Below are positions 49,801-60,027 of a stretch of DNA of 64,000 nucleotides, piece after piece. Numbering within the stretch: position 1 is the stretch's first letter; each line of letters begins with the position of its first letter. This stretch comes from Luscinia megarhynchos (Eukaryota; Chordata; Aves; Passeriformes; Turdidae), in contig JAPFBE010000013.1 of NCBI GenBank assembly GCA_034336665.1, positions 20,129,056 to 20,193,055 on the forward strand, in the 5' to 3' direction. Position numbers and translations under genes: made by a program. Under the pieces are notes generated by a model that was not told where the DNA came from, did not search any database, and was given only the letters and a program-made list of their open reading frames with translations.

Positions 49801-52800
49801 TTTTCCAAACAGCTGACATGTCATAAATGCCTTTTCTTCCTTTTGTAGATCAGTACAAAAATTTGCCTCTTCCCAAGACCAATCACTTCATTGACACAAT
49901 TACAGTGGTGTCGTGTAGACTGCAACGTCTCCTACAAGAAGAAAATGTCATTTTATCATAAGCTGCCTTTTCCTGGTATAACGGCATGAGCACTGCAAGA
50001 GCACAAGGGATTATGTTAGTTTAGGCAGAGCAGGAAATATAACAATGTACAACTTAAACTTGATATAGAGATGTAAGCTATCCAAAGCTGCACTGAGGAA
50101 CAAAAAAAGTAGTCAATTACACAGAATCCATCCCCTTGTGTGCTCTACCTCCTTTGCTGCTCTTTCACCATTCTCAACCCCAGCCTGGAGAAGTACTAGA
50201 ACTCTGGAAAGATACTACAGCAGGCATTTTCACAACAATTTTTCTGTGCAGTCAAGATAAAGGTGTGTTAAAACATGCAGATCTTCCTCAGTGTGTCTGG
50301 TTACATACAACCCACCAAAAAGAGTTCAAAACAAGGGGGAGGGAGCAAGACAGCAAGTGATTAAGGCTCACTAAGAAAATGTTCAGTGCTCTTTTCAAAA
50401 AGGCTGGAGGAAATTATAAAAATGTATTAATTTGCAAATTCAGAGATTAACTGCACTGCCATTAAACCAGATCTAAATTTCTTGTAAATTAACCTTAGTG
50501 TCCTCATATTCTTAGTCCTGATATTTTTTCTCAGATGGCTTCTTACAGTCTTTTCCAAAGCAAGTCTTTAAATCAAAAATATATTATGAGTCTTAACTTT
50601 ATCCATGATAAACAAACTAAAAACTAGTCTGTAATTTTTACTGATACTCTCACACTGTACTTTCTGTCCTCATGCACACAGAGCTTAAGAGAAGCTGAAA
50701 AAAATTCTCAGAAAAAATCTCCACAGTGAGGAAGAACAACAGAGAATGGGTGCAGACCTCCAGTACTTTCATTTATTATTAACAGAGAGTAGATTAGACT
50801 GGTGAGGCAGTAGGCTTCTGCACAGATCCCAGAATGACAGCTGCAACTTCATAAGGTCCAGGCCTTTCAAGCCCAGCACACATCAGTTACCATACCAATT
50901 GTGCCCCAGGAGAATCCACAAATCACAAGAACCCTACCTCTGCCTGCCCTGGGTGAGTAACAAAGCTGAATAGGGCCAAATTTCCTCCTCCTCCTCTTCT
51001 CTCCCAAGACACCTAGAGAAGCCAGCAGCTGACACCATAGAGAAACTGGCCTTGTAGTGGTACCACAAGCAGGTACCATTTCTAGCAAACATCTACTTCA
51101 AAACCCCAACCACAAGGCTCCAAACTCTTCCCTCCTCACCTCTCCTTGCGGCTGCCGAGCTTGCGAGACGTGTACAGATTGCCATAGTCCACGATGGTGA
51201 GGTGCCGGGAGAAAACCGTGACTTTGCTGCCCACGTAGAGATCCTCGAGGTGCAGGCTCTCGTACTTGGTGCGCCTCAGAAACGTGCGACGGTTCTTCAC
51301 ATCATACTGCAGCAAAAACAAGATCAAAATCAACCTTAGAAAGAGATTCAGTTGTGGGCAAACTCAATCTTTATTCTACTGTCAGAAATTTCCACAGTAT
51401 GTGGGATTGAATCCGTTCACTTAATTAATTTAATTCCAAGCCCTTTGAACTTACAGGTGTACCAAGAAAGCTTAGAAAACTAAATCACAATTACAAATTT
51501 ATTCCATTTAAATAGTCTCAGGCCAACAGCTATTTTTTGGTTTGTAATTTGCTTGTTCTAATTCAAGCTGTGATAAAAGGTTGAGGTGCCTGGTGGATGC
51601 CTCTGCCCAGTCTCACTGAGAGTTCCCACAGCACATCCATGCTGTTTCACAGCTCAGTGGCTCGCACCAGAACGATCAGGATACACACACTGGCAGGTCT
51701 CCTCTTCAGGGCATCGTTCCAGTGATATTATGCTCTATTTGACTGCGTAAGACTCGGCATTAGAGACAGAGAGATGATTGCAACACTTGGATGAGATGTT
51801 CTCACAGCCTAGAGCTGCAAGCTCAAAAGCCTGTCAGGACAGTTCAGCTTTATGTATCATCATTCCAAGCAAGTAACCAGATATTAATGTGCAGTTTTCT
51901 GGGTGGGCTGGCAAAGCACAGAAGTCAACCTGCTGAACAGTTTCTTCACTGCAAGTAGATTATAGATGCCTTCCATTTCCTGGGGGAAGTGGAAGCCTTT
52001 GAAAGGAAGAGCTTTGTCCTCTGCAGGACCAACTTCCCCTTCTGTGTCCATCTACAGGTGCTGTGCTCCACTGCAATGGTGTATCCACCAGAATAGCATT
52101 AAAAGAAAGAATATCATTCCCACAAATTTTGGAGGGGAAAAAAAATTTAAGAGCAAAATTCCATGCTCCAAAACATGTGAATACAGTTATGCTGGAAGGC
52201 TAGAGGAGTTGTAATTGTCTTCAGCATAGCCAAAACATTGCAGATTAAAGAATTGCAAATTATTTTGATACTTCCTTCTGCTTATGATTGTAAGGAAAAC
52301 TCTTTTCCTGCTAAAACATCCTTAGTCACTCACACATGCTCCTACTAAGTGTTCAGTATTCAAGCACAGTAGAGAATTAAATAACAACACAGTAAAAAAA
52401 AAGAAAAATCAAAGAAACCAACTTGAATTTAGCTACTTGTTTTCTCCTGGACTTTGCCAGGAAGCCTATTAACTGTCTCAACCATAAGCAAATTCTTCAA
52501 TATCTTGGACCAAAAATCTAAGTATTTCCTTGGTTATTTCACTAATGGTTGCTAGAACGGCACCTCAAGAGTTTTTCTCTTCTCAAGAAGAAAGGATCTA
52601 CCTGTGTTAAAGGATTCTTCTTTAGAGTGGATTTAAAAGACATTTTTATAAAGTGAATGACAATCCACAGCAGAAGAAATATAAAACTATTTGGACTGTT
52701 CCACTCCTGCCCATGTACGTGTAGAAGTAAATTACCCAAAACAAAATAGCTCTCTGCTAAGAATCTGCCCTTTTTGAAGATTTCTTCTCTCTTTTTAGGA

Positions 52801-55800
52801 CATCTTTTGTAGAAAGAAAAGTTATTAAGGCTTTAAGAATACCCACAGTTATTAACTACGGAAAACTTGGAGAACAGGGCCTCTCTGTCAAGAGATCCAG
52901 TTTGACTGAAAGAACTGTTTGCTATCCTTGGACAAAAATCTATGTTACCTTCTTACAGCTGCAAAGCAAGCTGCAAACTTCTCTCATTATTCCCACTGTC
53001 ATTCTACTTCACCAATCATGAAAGGCAGAAAGATAAGAAGCTCAGGGTTTCATTTAACACAAGCCTTCAAGAGCTCTGCTCCACCCTCAGGTGAGGTGTG
53101 TGATAAGGGCGAATTGTTGTCAGGGACGGGGGGAAGGGGATGAAACATCCTCCTCATATGTGGGGAAAAGCTGGCTCATATCCATCACCTCCCTTTTCTC
53201 AGATATGTTAGAGGTAAGAGCTGGTTGTCATCTCTTCAGGAAAGTACTAAAAGATGCAGAAGAATTAGGCAATAATATAAAAAAAAATCACCAAATTCAG
53301 CAGAAATTAAAAAAAAGAGTCCAGAAAAGAATTCTAAATGCAGTATCTGTCCACAAACTCACTCCCAAAAGTGATTTTGAGATATTTTTTCTCTAAGGGT
53401 GTTCACATACATTTTTGTTCTTTTAATTCCCGTTCTGCTCACATGCAATCTATGGCTGTGTACACATCATGCTACTTTAACCTAAGAGTACACCAACAAA
53501 ATGCAAAAGCCTGCCAAAACATAGATACTGCATTAAGAAGCTCAAGAACACCTTGGAAGCTCTTGGTTTTGAGACGTGTAGGTGAAATGCACAACAATTT
53601 TGCCAGCCTACACATGGCTGTGTAGGAAGATTATTACAGTCCCTGACTGATCAGCTAAACTGTCTCTGGGAAATAAAAATTAGAAACCTCACATTTTGAA
53701 ACTGTGCACATTCAGACATTGTACAAAGAACTAACTTCATAATCAGTGCAAAGTGCATCTTCTCACACAACTGGGTATTATTGCTCCAGTGAGGAGCAGG
53801 TTGGGTAGGAAAAGGCAAATTCCACTAGATTTCTTATTTCTGCAGTTGTTTTTTATAGCACAAAAGTTAAAATTTGATAATGGAATATTCAAATATCCAT
53901 AGTGAATATCCAAATCTAGGCTATTCTTAGACTCTTCACTAAGAATCAGAACAGACTAGCTCATGCCACTTACTCGTTCCTAAAAGGAAGCACAAAGCAT
54001 TGGTTGGCATGAGGATTATCTTTACAGTACATATTATATTTTTATTTACATGCCTGTGTATTGGATTAGTTGTATGAGCCACAAATCAGAAAGGTCTGTG
54101 CAAGCACCACTGATGGAAAAATTTGGATCCCACTGTCTGAAATGTCCCACCTCTGATTAAACCAAATCTACCATTTCCTCTACTTTAACAAGACTCCTTT
54201 ATATTTCACTCTTCAGAGACTTCTGGAATTCCTGCTGAAGCTTGTTCTGCTGCTTGGAAATAGCTTCAGCTTGCTCTTCTCAAGCAGTAGGCCAGTGTTG
54301 CTGAGTTTCAATTCTGAAACCCAAGTAGAGATTGAATGAAAACAGATTTGTGAAAATTAATCTCTCCACACCAAAGCAAGCTTTAAGAAAGCAAAAAACC
54401 ATAAATGTGGAAGCTATTCTACATGCTTCACTGTGAACTCATATTTTTGCTTTTCCTTTCAGAAACAGAGCAAGATACACGTTAAATTAAATTTTCTTAC
54501 TTGGATAATTAATAGGCATAGGCAGTGCCTTGCCATTTTATGAACTGTTTAATTGGATATTACATTTATGACAATGAATTTTTTTTCTTACATTCTTACC
54601 ATTTCAATTGATGAATCTTTCGGATAATACAGAAGTTCATAACGCCGAAAGAGTGAAGCATTTGGGTCATACCATTCAGCAATGAAAGCATATCTCTCAG
54701 CTTGACTCTGGAAAAAGAAAAGGGGCAAAACTGGCTATTACAGAAAACATACATATTCTGTATGTAAAAATACACAAATAAAAACTCTCTTCACTCGTTA
54801 TCAGAAAAGTAAAAAACAAAAAAAAATCGCTTGTAAATGGACTTGAACACTGCATATTATCTCCTGCCTACCACTGGTGATATCTTTTCACTTGTTAGCT
54901 ATCATCTTTTAAATAGGATGGAACTTGGATCATGGCAGTTTTCAGTCAGTCATGAAGCATGGACTACTGTTGAAGTTGTTGTTAGATTTCTCAACTTAGT
55001 CAAAGTATTTAATTTACTTTCTTTTGTTAAAAAAATATGTGTTCACCTACAATTAAATTACAGATTCTTTACAAATTTTCTATACATCCTACAAGGAAAC
55101 AGTTTCCTCTTCCTTAACAGTCATATCTAAAGTTCTCTTAATGATGAGATAAACATATTCAAGTTAAGGACAATATTAATTTGATTCACTACTTAACTGC
55201 CTGAAATTTACATAAAGCATAAATAGCCCAACCTCATTTACAACTCATTTTCTGCCCCTAAGGAGTGCAGATGAGGAAGATGGATTGCAGTAATTCTAGA
55301 AGTGCAACCACATGAGTAGCTTCTCTCCACGCCTCATCCTCAGAGGATAACAGCCCCCAGCAAAGCAAGCACAAAGGCAAGGCATAGAATTGGATGTGCA
55401 ATTCTCATTCCTCTTAGTGGTACATGTTTGTTAGTTACTGATGTAATATCAGTTATTTGATAGCTAGATTAGTTGGAGCTCTAAATTTCTAGTTCCCATA
55501 TCTCCTCTAAATCTGACTGCTACACTTAAGGGTCAGCGCAGTCTTATCACAGACTTCCACACTTTACACATATCTGTACACTTCTCATACACTTTAAATA
55601 TTGAGGAACCACTAGAAGTTTAACTTAAAGCCATATGGGCCTTTTCAGTACTTCAGATTTTAGAAAAGGGCAGCATTTCAGTTGTTACAAAGACCACTCA
55701 ATAAGCAAAAAGACAGAGAGTTCTTGTAAGCTTCCATGACTATTCTAAAACACCAGCAGGAAAAGAATCACAATTTTCCAGCATCTTCAGCTTACCACTG

Positions 55801-58800
55801 ACTTAGGACTAAGTGCTTTTGCAGGTTGAAGTCCTAACAGAAGCAGCAGAAGGAAAGAATGAGCTAATGAAGAACAAATTCAGAATTTTACAATGTGATG
55901 AATACTAGTTCCCCTCCAATTAAGAGCATCATGGCAAATGCCCTCACCCTCCTGTTAGCTCTTATGGTACTACCTACACTGCAAACAAAGTATGCTTGTA
56001 CTGCAGAAACACTCATGCCATGGGGGCAGCACAGTGCCCTGTGAAGGACACAGAGTTTCCATTTCTCTCTGTAGAAGTCTGTGCAGCACTGGAAACCTTA
56101 TTAGTATCAGCTACTCCAACTTCTGTATTATCTGTATAGCACACGTTGCAGCCTGTAAGAGAGCTAAGCTCATCTTCTACGAGCAGCATCCAGCATGAAA
56201 ATTCCCCAGGGACTTAGCCTGGTTTCTGGCCCCTGCTTTAGCTGGATGTGTTTGCATCATTACTGCTACTGCCATCGTTGTGGAGATGTGCAAATCAGAA
56301 TAAACTGTCTTATGACAAAAGCCACTCCTGGTTTTTCTATATAGGCAATAAGCAGTAATAAGGGTTGGCAGACTGATTTCAACTTTGATCTTACATTCAT
56401 ACCACTGGACAACAAGATATTTGATCAATTGGTTTGACTGACCATCATCTTGTCAAGAATGGATTTTATAGAGAAGCAGTTCTCTGCCAAAGAGGCAAAA
56501 CTTTATTTTCTATAAAGAAAAACACTCTGGTTTCCTAGAACTATAGAATGGTCTGGCTTGGAAGGGTCCTTAAGATCATCCAGTTCCAACCCCCTGCCAC
56601 GGCAGGGGCACCTTTCACTAGACCAGGTTGCTCAAAGCCCCATCCAACCCTGAACACTTCCAGAGATGGGGCATTTCTCAAGTATTTCCTCCAGAAAATG
56701 ACTACTGACGGATGAAATAAAATAGATGCACTATCTTTAATCAATGTCTTTTCATAACATGAAGACATATAATTGCATTACTACATGCTACTTTTTCATG
56801 TTATAGCATTGCTTTCAACTGTATTTTCCAGGTAGCCGTTGCCACAGCAGTTACCTGTTTCCATTTAAGTAAAACTTGCAAAATTTGTAAATGTTTACTC
56901 GTCTCAGGGAAGTAATGTATTTATGTGAACAAAGAAAGCACCATTAGATTTTTTACTTAGTCACCAGTATCAATCATCAGCACCTTCATGTTTACAGTGA
57001 GAAACTGCATTATGTGCCTTGTGTGGTAAGGAATTGGTCTGCCATTTGTTTTGTTTTTTTTCTTTTAACACAACCTTGGTTTTAAGAATCTGAAATTCAT
57101 TTTAGAAGATTTTATTCAATGTGTGAGCTATTGATATTTGTTATTCAGCAAGCTCTGCTGGCCACTGAATAGCAGAAATCGCCATTCTTCTTATCTTCTT
57201 CTGGCATTGTAAGCAAAGGCAAGGTAATAAACACTACTTAGACTCAAGAAAAACTGCAGAGCTAATCCCCAAACACCCAGAAAATGCTATCAGTAAGCAG
57301 GAGAGCTTGAAACCATTACTGTTATATATCCAGAAAATATGGAGACCTAATATTTTTCTAAAATGACCAAAACAGTCTCTAAAGCTTCTCCTGAGCCATA
57401 ACTAGAATTTTCTCTTCTGTATGAACATAGAATTATTACAATAAATATTTATACCTGCAGAGAACAGTATCAGAAAAAAGTTCAAAACTTATGGGAAACA
57501 CTCTAAAAATAGCTGGAAACATTGTATTTGTGAACATGTCAACTGTTTCGGGGGCACACACTGCAAAGTGAAGCAATTCAACACTAAAAGCAAACTGAAG
57601 AACCTTCCAAACAAGCACCTAAAACACAACAGGACTCTGATCTTACTACTGCAGATTCATGTAAATAGTCTTGAAAGATAAAAGACAATCCAGAATACAG
57701 TCTTGATATCGTGAACTTATTCTGGGAAGCCCTTGCCAGGCATTGATATGAAACTGCCACCCCAAGTCACCAAGCAATTTTAAGATGTAAGTTTTTAAAA
57801 GTGAGTACATATTAAGTTCACAATATGTTTTTAAATGAGAACAGAAACTTTTATTCACTTATTTAATGGAATAGGATTTTGAAGGCAAAAAACCAAACAA
57901 AAAAAACTGTCCACTTGCCATCATATACTGTAAGGTCTGCAATAAATGTTTTAAGCCTTCACAGGCCTACAATCCTAATTTCTGAAAATTTATTTTCCAT
58001 CAGTTTACCATCAATCAACAGAACTGGTATGGCAAACAACTTTCTTACACACCCCTTCACTAGCATGCCCTGATTGCAAAGTGAGAAGGAGTCTCAAGGA
58101 TGAGGAAGTACTATGGGAGGCAAGCTGAGTTTCATTTGTTAGCTTCTGTCCATCCTCCTAACAAAGTAAACTCGGAAAATAACTCTCCAAAGAAAAGTGA
58201 TTGGAGAACAGTGATGACCTGTCAGGTGGTAGCATGTTCAACGCACCACATTGCTCCACGCCCGGAGTCCTGAAAGGGGAATATTTCACAGCTCTTAACT
58301 AGAGAGCACCTCATTCCCCCAGGAAATGGGGCATGTTAGTCACCACTGGAATCACATTCCTTTGAACAGCTCAAGTAATAAGAAATCAAGCGAATCTATA
58401 AGTACATTATAACTCAGAAAATTCTTGCTTTAAAGAATTAATTTCCATTCATTTCTGTACCATTCCCTCATTAAAATCACACATAGCCTCTGCTCTCATG
58501 ACTATGCAATTAAACGAGCAATACCTAATGGGGGAGAAATACTTTTCACAAATGTTCACATTAGTGGAAAAATAAAAATCCCATCAGCAATTATGCACTT
58601 CACATTTATATACTGATACTTCCAGAATAGCTGTCTTGAGCCCAGGATTTACATCTCCTTTCCATTGTAAAATCTAGAACTGAGATCAGCAATGTCAAAA
58701 GTTCACCTACTGTGAAGATGGATAGGTTTTTTTTTCCCTCTTCCTTCTGTAAGTTGCCCAGAAAAACATTTAAATGCATGTGGGTTTGCTACCTTTTGCT

Positions 58801-60027
58801 TTCTGTTCAAATTGGCATGTGTGAATACACAGTAGGATGGCTCTGTGCACATGAGAAACAGTTACTGAAGTACAGTTGAATTAAAAACTCTGAATTTTGT
58901 ACTTCTGAAAGTGATGAGGGAAGCAGCCATTCTTAGTCAGCATGAGACTAAGTTCTAGAAGCTAAATCCAGGCATTCATCAAAGAACTGTGCTCCCTCCA
59001 AGAGAAAACTCTGTGCAGAGGGAAATGGTGTGTTTGCAACCAAACTGCCAAGGACATTCAAAACCAAAAATCAAATTTCTTAACAAGCTGGACAGGACAC
59101 AATATCTTGTCCAAGCTGTTTCTATGAAAATCACTGGGAACAGGATGGAACAGCATATAGGAATTATTCTCACACCAAATAGTTATTTCTTCCAATATAC
59201 CATAAATGCTTTCTGGAAAGGTTGCTCTGAAGCTTCCTAAAATTCTTAAAATAAACAATTTTAAGGGAATATTGTTTCACAACCTGCTCCCCCCTCAAAT
59301 CAGGTTGGTGGCACTCGCAAAAATACTTTGGAAGAAGGTAGTCTGCTTATGCATTAACAGGTCACAAAAAAATCACAAGTATGTAAGAGCTTGGCAACCA
59401 AAAAAAAAAAAAAAGAAAAAAAAAAAAAAGGCAGCTGAAATGGCCAGTGAAGAGGTATCTTTATCTTTCCTCTTTTTAGTTTCTACAAAAAACCCACCAA
59501 CTATTGCCATATAGTACTGGTGCATTCTTTAGACAGATGTTGGCCTTGTGGTCTTCAGACAGGGTGGAGGACCTGTCCACCTGCCTTCACCAAGAACATT
59601 AATTTCAGAACAAACCTAGAAACAGTTGTTATAAACATAAAATCAACCTCTGAACTACTGCTATAAATGTATGATCAGCCCCTAACAGCAGGTATCTAAG
59701 TCCTGTTATGAATTACTTGAAACAGTTCCTCAAAGCTCATAAATCTCCAATCACTGCCGTTCCAGACCAATCCCCACTTCAGATTTAATGCTACTTCCTC
59801 GTCCTGAAGAGGACTTCGGCACATATGAAAAGCAGTAACTGGCAAACTCCTGGTCTGAGAGCAAGAGCCAAGAATTTCAGCCAGAAGCAGCCACTCGCTA
59901 CAGGGTTATACTCCCCCCGCAGGCCAGTGACAGAGGCACCGCCACAGCAGCACCTGCTTTCTCAAGAGCCCCAGAAACACTCTGACTGCTTTATGTGGTT
60001 GGCTTGTTAGCTTACCTGTCCTCCCAT
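16710..60027 (-). CDS. NME7: NME7, NME/NM23 family member 7 (gene span, coding exons 1-10, C-terminus missing)
   Basis: Ten minus-strand exons join in phase to 333 residues: 60016-60027, 54600-54707, 51140-51306, 46090-46200, 41700-41750, 39105-39312, 35685-35790, 21469-21533, 20605-20673 and 16710-16811. Order of domains: DM10 (about residues 5-93), NDK domain 1 (about 97-230) with KPD at 102-104 and His209, then NDK domain 2 (from about 243) with its KPH at 248-250. Human NME7 has 376 residues and the same arrangement, so roughly 46 residues (final NDK2 segment with its catalytic His) are not seen here. In the known family the protein belongs to the gamma-tubulin ring complex and to the inside of ciliary doublet microtubules, and one NDK domain carries kinase activity. 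Identity rests on near-continuous similarity to vertebrate NME7; exon borders are GT-AG throughout. In mammals the 5' end faces BLZF1 and the 3' end meets ATP1B1; neither is visible here. Confidence 0.95.
16812..20604 (-). other. NME7: NME7 intron 9
   Basis: This intron of about 3.8 kb lies between exons 10 and 9. It is AT-rich and unique-looking. A 22-bp local tandem duplication lies at 18090-18133. I saw no other repeat family or exon. Confidence 0.85.
18090..18133. repeat. 22-bp tandem duplication
   Basis: ATCATCAACTGGATCCTAGG is followed directly by ATCATCAACTAGGATCCTAG, two near-identical 22-bp copies. Confidence 0.9.
20605..20673 (-). CDS. NME7: NME7 coding exon 9 (NDK domain 2)
   Basis: This 69-nt exon has 23 codons, phase 0 at both ends (277-299). 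It encodes FNMERTNVEEFYEIYKGVVPEYL, aligned with the human FNMDRVNVEEFYEVYKGVV block. The acceptor is GGTTTTCTTAG and the donor GTAAGCATG. Confidence 0.96.
20674..21468 (-). other. NME7: NME7 intron 8
   Basis: This short intron of about 0.8 kb contains a MIR-like SINE relic at 21201-21290, ending about 180 bp downstream of exon 8 in transcript direction. Confidence 0.85.
21201..21290 (+). mobile_element. MIR-like ancient SINE relic
   Basis: Contains ACCATTATCTCCCCTCC, GGGAAACTCAGATACAGGG and GGCTCAAGGTCACCAAGC, the core order of MIR. Lies in intron 8, same orientation as the other two relics. Confidence 0.65.
21469..21533 (-). CDS. NME7: NME7 coding exon 8 (NDK domain 2)
   Basis: This 65-nt exon completes Gly255 and encodes LAGKIIKAILKEGFEISALQM (256-276), ending in phase 0. 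It matches human LLGKILMAIRDAGFEISAMQM with no gap. The acceptor is GTTTCTTCAG and the donor GTAGGT. It is separated from exon 7 by about 14 kb and from exon 9 by only about 0.8 kb. Confidence 0.95.
23970..24050 (+). mobile_element. MIR-like ancient SINE relic
   Basis: Contains CTACTTCCCATATGTGGGAA, TTGAGGCAGAGGAGC and AAGCAAGTTGCCAGTGATGG, a weaker version of the same SINE core. Confidence 0.5.
25785..26991 (+). mobile_element. Complete solo LTR with 5-bp target-site duplication
   Basis: The 1,207-bp segment begins TGTGCTGG and ends CCGTGACA, flanked on both sides by the identical 5-mer GCTAC (25780-25784 and 26992-26996). An AATAAA at 26874-26879 lies in a T-rich context near the 3' end, giving plus orientation. 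A 5-bp duplication fits class III (ERVL-like) integration. A very GC-rich block lies at 26020-26160. The open frames across this segment have no retroviral or cellular domain. No second copy of the 5' end is seen inside, so it is a single LTR and not a two-LTR element. Confidence 0.85.
26874..26879 (+). terminator. LTR polyadenylation signal
   Basis: AATAAA after a T run, about 110 bp before the 3' border of the 1,207-bp solo LTR, plus orientation. Confidence 0.5.
29300..29350 (-). mobile_element. Possible ancient CR1 remnant
   Basis: A short run (ATCCAAGCCATTAATGATTA and AGAACTGGCCCCAGGATG) resembles the reverse complement of a CR1 reverse-transcriptase segment. Much diverged; the limits are unclear and it may extend leftward. 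Confidence 0.4.
35685..35790 (-). CDS. NME7: NME7 coding exon 7 (linker and start of NDK domain 2)
   Basis: This 106-nt exon starts in phase 0 and ends with one base of a split Gly codon (residues 220-255). It encodes ELELFFPSSGGRG, the inter-domain linker, then FTNCTCCIIKPHAVNE, the first strand of the second NDK domain with its K-P-H at 248-250. Human NME7 reads EMELFFPSSGGCG and CTCCIVKPHAVSE at the same place. The acceptor is GTTTTCAG and the donor GTAAGC. Confidence 0.95.
35791..39104 (-). other. NME7: NME7 intron 6
   Basis: This intron of about 3.3 kb has a T-rich plus strand at 36100-36800 that leaves several frames open by composition only. It contains an X-box-like palindrome at 37532-37545. 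No repeat family recognised. Confidence 0.85.
37532..37545. promoter_or_regulatory. X-box-like RFX motif in intron 6
   Basis: GTTTCCATAGCAAC fits the ciliary X-box pattern GTHNYYATRRNAAC at every position. NME7 is a ciliary gene, so RFX control is plausible, but the site is intronic and far from the start. One chance match per window or fewer is expected for this degenerate pattern, so function is unproven. Confidence 0.3.
39105..39312 (-). CDS. NME7: NME7 coding exon 6 (NDK domain 1 catalytic segment)
   Basis: This 208-nt exon completes His150 and encodes residues 151-219 in full codons. It contains ELLQLIMSGPVLAMELLGDD, WRAIVGPANP, and the active-site segment GLRDVAHGPDS with the phospho-accepting His209. 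Compared with human NME7, the equivalent of the pocket Arg (human SIRALFG) is Ser in SISESFG, and the Asn of the usual R-N-x-x-H-G motif is Asp. Both codons read clearly (TCA and GAT). Kinase activity of this domain may be weakened; this is inference. The donor is GTAAGT. Confidence 0.96.
39313..41699 (-). other. NME7: NME7 intron 5
   Basis: This intron of about 2.4 kb contains a CR1 3'-end fragment at 39372-39490, starting about 60 bp from the exon 6 acceptor. The remainder shows nothing I could name. Confidence 0.85.
39372..39490 (+). mobile_element. CR1 3'-end fragment
   Basis: The plus strand resembles the CR1 3' untranslated region: AGGAACCTGACCTAACTTTG, then a decayed form of the gaggttggactagatgacct motif. 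Heavily diverged and truncated at both ends. Opposite in orientation to the other two CR1 copies. Confidence 0.65.
41700..41750 (-). CDS. NME7: NME7 coding exon 5 (NDK domain 1)
   Basis: This 51-nt exon completes Arg133, encodes KEAADFYADYRAKPFY (134-149) and leaves two bases of His150. It matches the human KEALDFHVDHQSRPFF block of NDK1. The acceptor is ACTTTTCCAG and the donor GTAAGTA. It is too short to show as an open frame by itself; it was found from its phase and from similarity. It lies only about 20 bp from the start of a TATC/CA/TA microsatellite in intron 4. Confidence 0.93.
41771..41888. repeat. Compound TATC / CA / TA microsatellite
   Basis: Imperfect ATATAGCTATATC blocks lead into TATC repeats, then ACACAC and ATATAT tracts with a repeated ACACACAGATATAT unit. 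Lies about 20 bp upstream of the exon 5 acceptor in transcript direction. Confidence 0.95.
44834..44840 (+). promoter_or_regulatory. TATA box of the solo LTR
   Basis: TATAAAA lies about 100 bp before the AATAAA of the same LTR, the usual U3/R spacing. It would drive plus-strand transcription, antisense to NME7. Whether it is active is unknown. Confidence 0.55.
44937..44942 (+). terminator. LTR polyadenylation signal
   Basis: AATAAA lies in the R region of the solo LTR and would end plus-strand transcripts only. Confidence 0.55.
46090..46200 (-). CDS. NME7: NME7 coding exon 4 (start of NDK domain 1)
   Basis: This 111-nt exon completes the split Arg codon 96 and ends with two bases of Arg133. 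It encodes TLALIKPDGMRK and the following helix and strand up to KAKMMLLSR. The KPD motif (residues 102-104) is the nucleotide-binding lysine segment of nucleoside diphosphate kinases. The acceptor is CCTCCCCAG and the donor GTAAGAG. Human NME7 has the same block, starting TLALIKPD. Confidence 0.96.
46907..46931. repeat. 7-bp tandem repeat (CTATATT)n
   Basis: Three to four consecutive CTATATT units. Confidence 0.9.
47010..47105 (+). repeat. Possible ancient interspersed repeat (3' LINE-like end)
   Basis: The pattern CCAGGGCCAGGACTGTATTA, GCATAGCACCAAGAATACC and a trailing AT/AAT-rich end resembles an old amniote repeat with a 'cagggactgt...tagcac' tail. Only a pattern impression; no family assigned. 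Confidence 0.35.
51140..51306 (-). CDS. NME7: NME7 coding exon 3 (C-terminal DM10 part)
   Basis: This 167-nt exon starts in phase 0 and ends with two bases of a split Arg codon (residues 41-96). It encodes YDVKNRRTFLRRTKYESL, then LEDLYVGSKVTVFSRHL and DYGNLYTSRKLGSRKER, matching the second half of the DM10 domain and the linker into NDK1. The acceptor is TTTGCTGCAG and the donor GTGAGG. This is the most GC-rich coding exon in the window. Confidence 0.96.
51307..54599 (-). other. NME7: NME7 intron 2
   Basis: This intron of about 3.3 kb has no recognisable interspersed repeat or exon. Confidence 0.85.
54600..54707 (-). CDS. NME7: NME7 coding exon 2 (N-terminal DM10 part)
   Basis: This exon has 108 nt and 36 codons, phase 0 at both ends (residues 5-40). 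It encodes the strongly conserved FIAEWYDPNAS and RRYELLYYP segments of the DM10 domain. The acceptor is preceded by a long pyrimidine run (minus strand, 54708-54725) and the donor is GTAAGAATG. DM10 is the part of the family linked to axonemal microtubule and gamma-tubulin ring-complex association. The match to human NME7 is close, with substitutions such as YY for FY and DSSIEM for DGSVEM. Confidence 0.95.
56538..56690 (-). mobile_element. CR1 3'-end fragment
   Basis: The plus strand carries the reverse complement of a CR1 3' end: ATAGAATGGTCTGGCTTGG, then CTTAAGATCATCCAGTTCC and TTGCTCAAAGCCCCATCC. About 150 bp, well preserved, 5'-truncated. Confidence 0.9.
59400..59429. repeat. A-rich tract
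   Basis: Fifteen A, one G, then fourteen A and a closing GG. No retrotransposed gene was recognised upstream of it, so it is most simply a homopolymer. Confidence 0.9.
60016..60027 (-). CDS. NME7: NME7 coding exon 1 (start codon, MGGQ)
   Basis: The minus strand reads ATG GGA GGA CAG followed directly by a GTAAGC donor. It ends in phase 0, as the next exon requires. Joined to exon 2 this gives MGGQ-SQAERY, matching in position the short three-residue leader of human NME7. The 5' untranslated part continues to higher coordinates, but its limit cannot be seen. The flank is not CpG-rich, so the true transcription start may lie in another exon further upstream. The call depends only on a short start codon + donor match, so an alternative first exon elsewhere is possible. 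Confidence 0.6.

Larger units (their letters stand above)
46201..51139 (-). other. NME7: NME7 intron 3
   Basis: This intron of about 4.9 kb has a 7-bp short tandem repeat at 46907-46931 and a possible ancient interspersed repeat at about 47010-47105. The rest looks unique. Confidence 0.85.
54708..60015 (-). other. NME7: NME7 intron 1
   Basis: This intron of about 5.3 kb contains a short CR1 3'-end fragment (56538-56690) and an A-rich tract (59400-59429). Its extent depends on the exon 1 call at 60016-60027. Confidence 0.6.
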
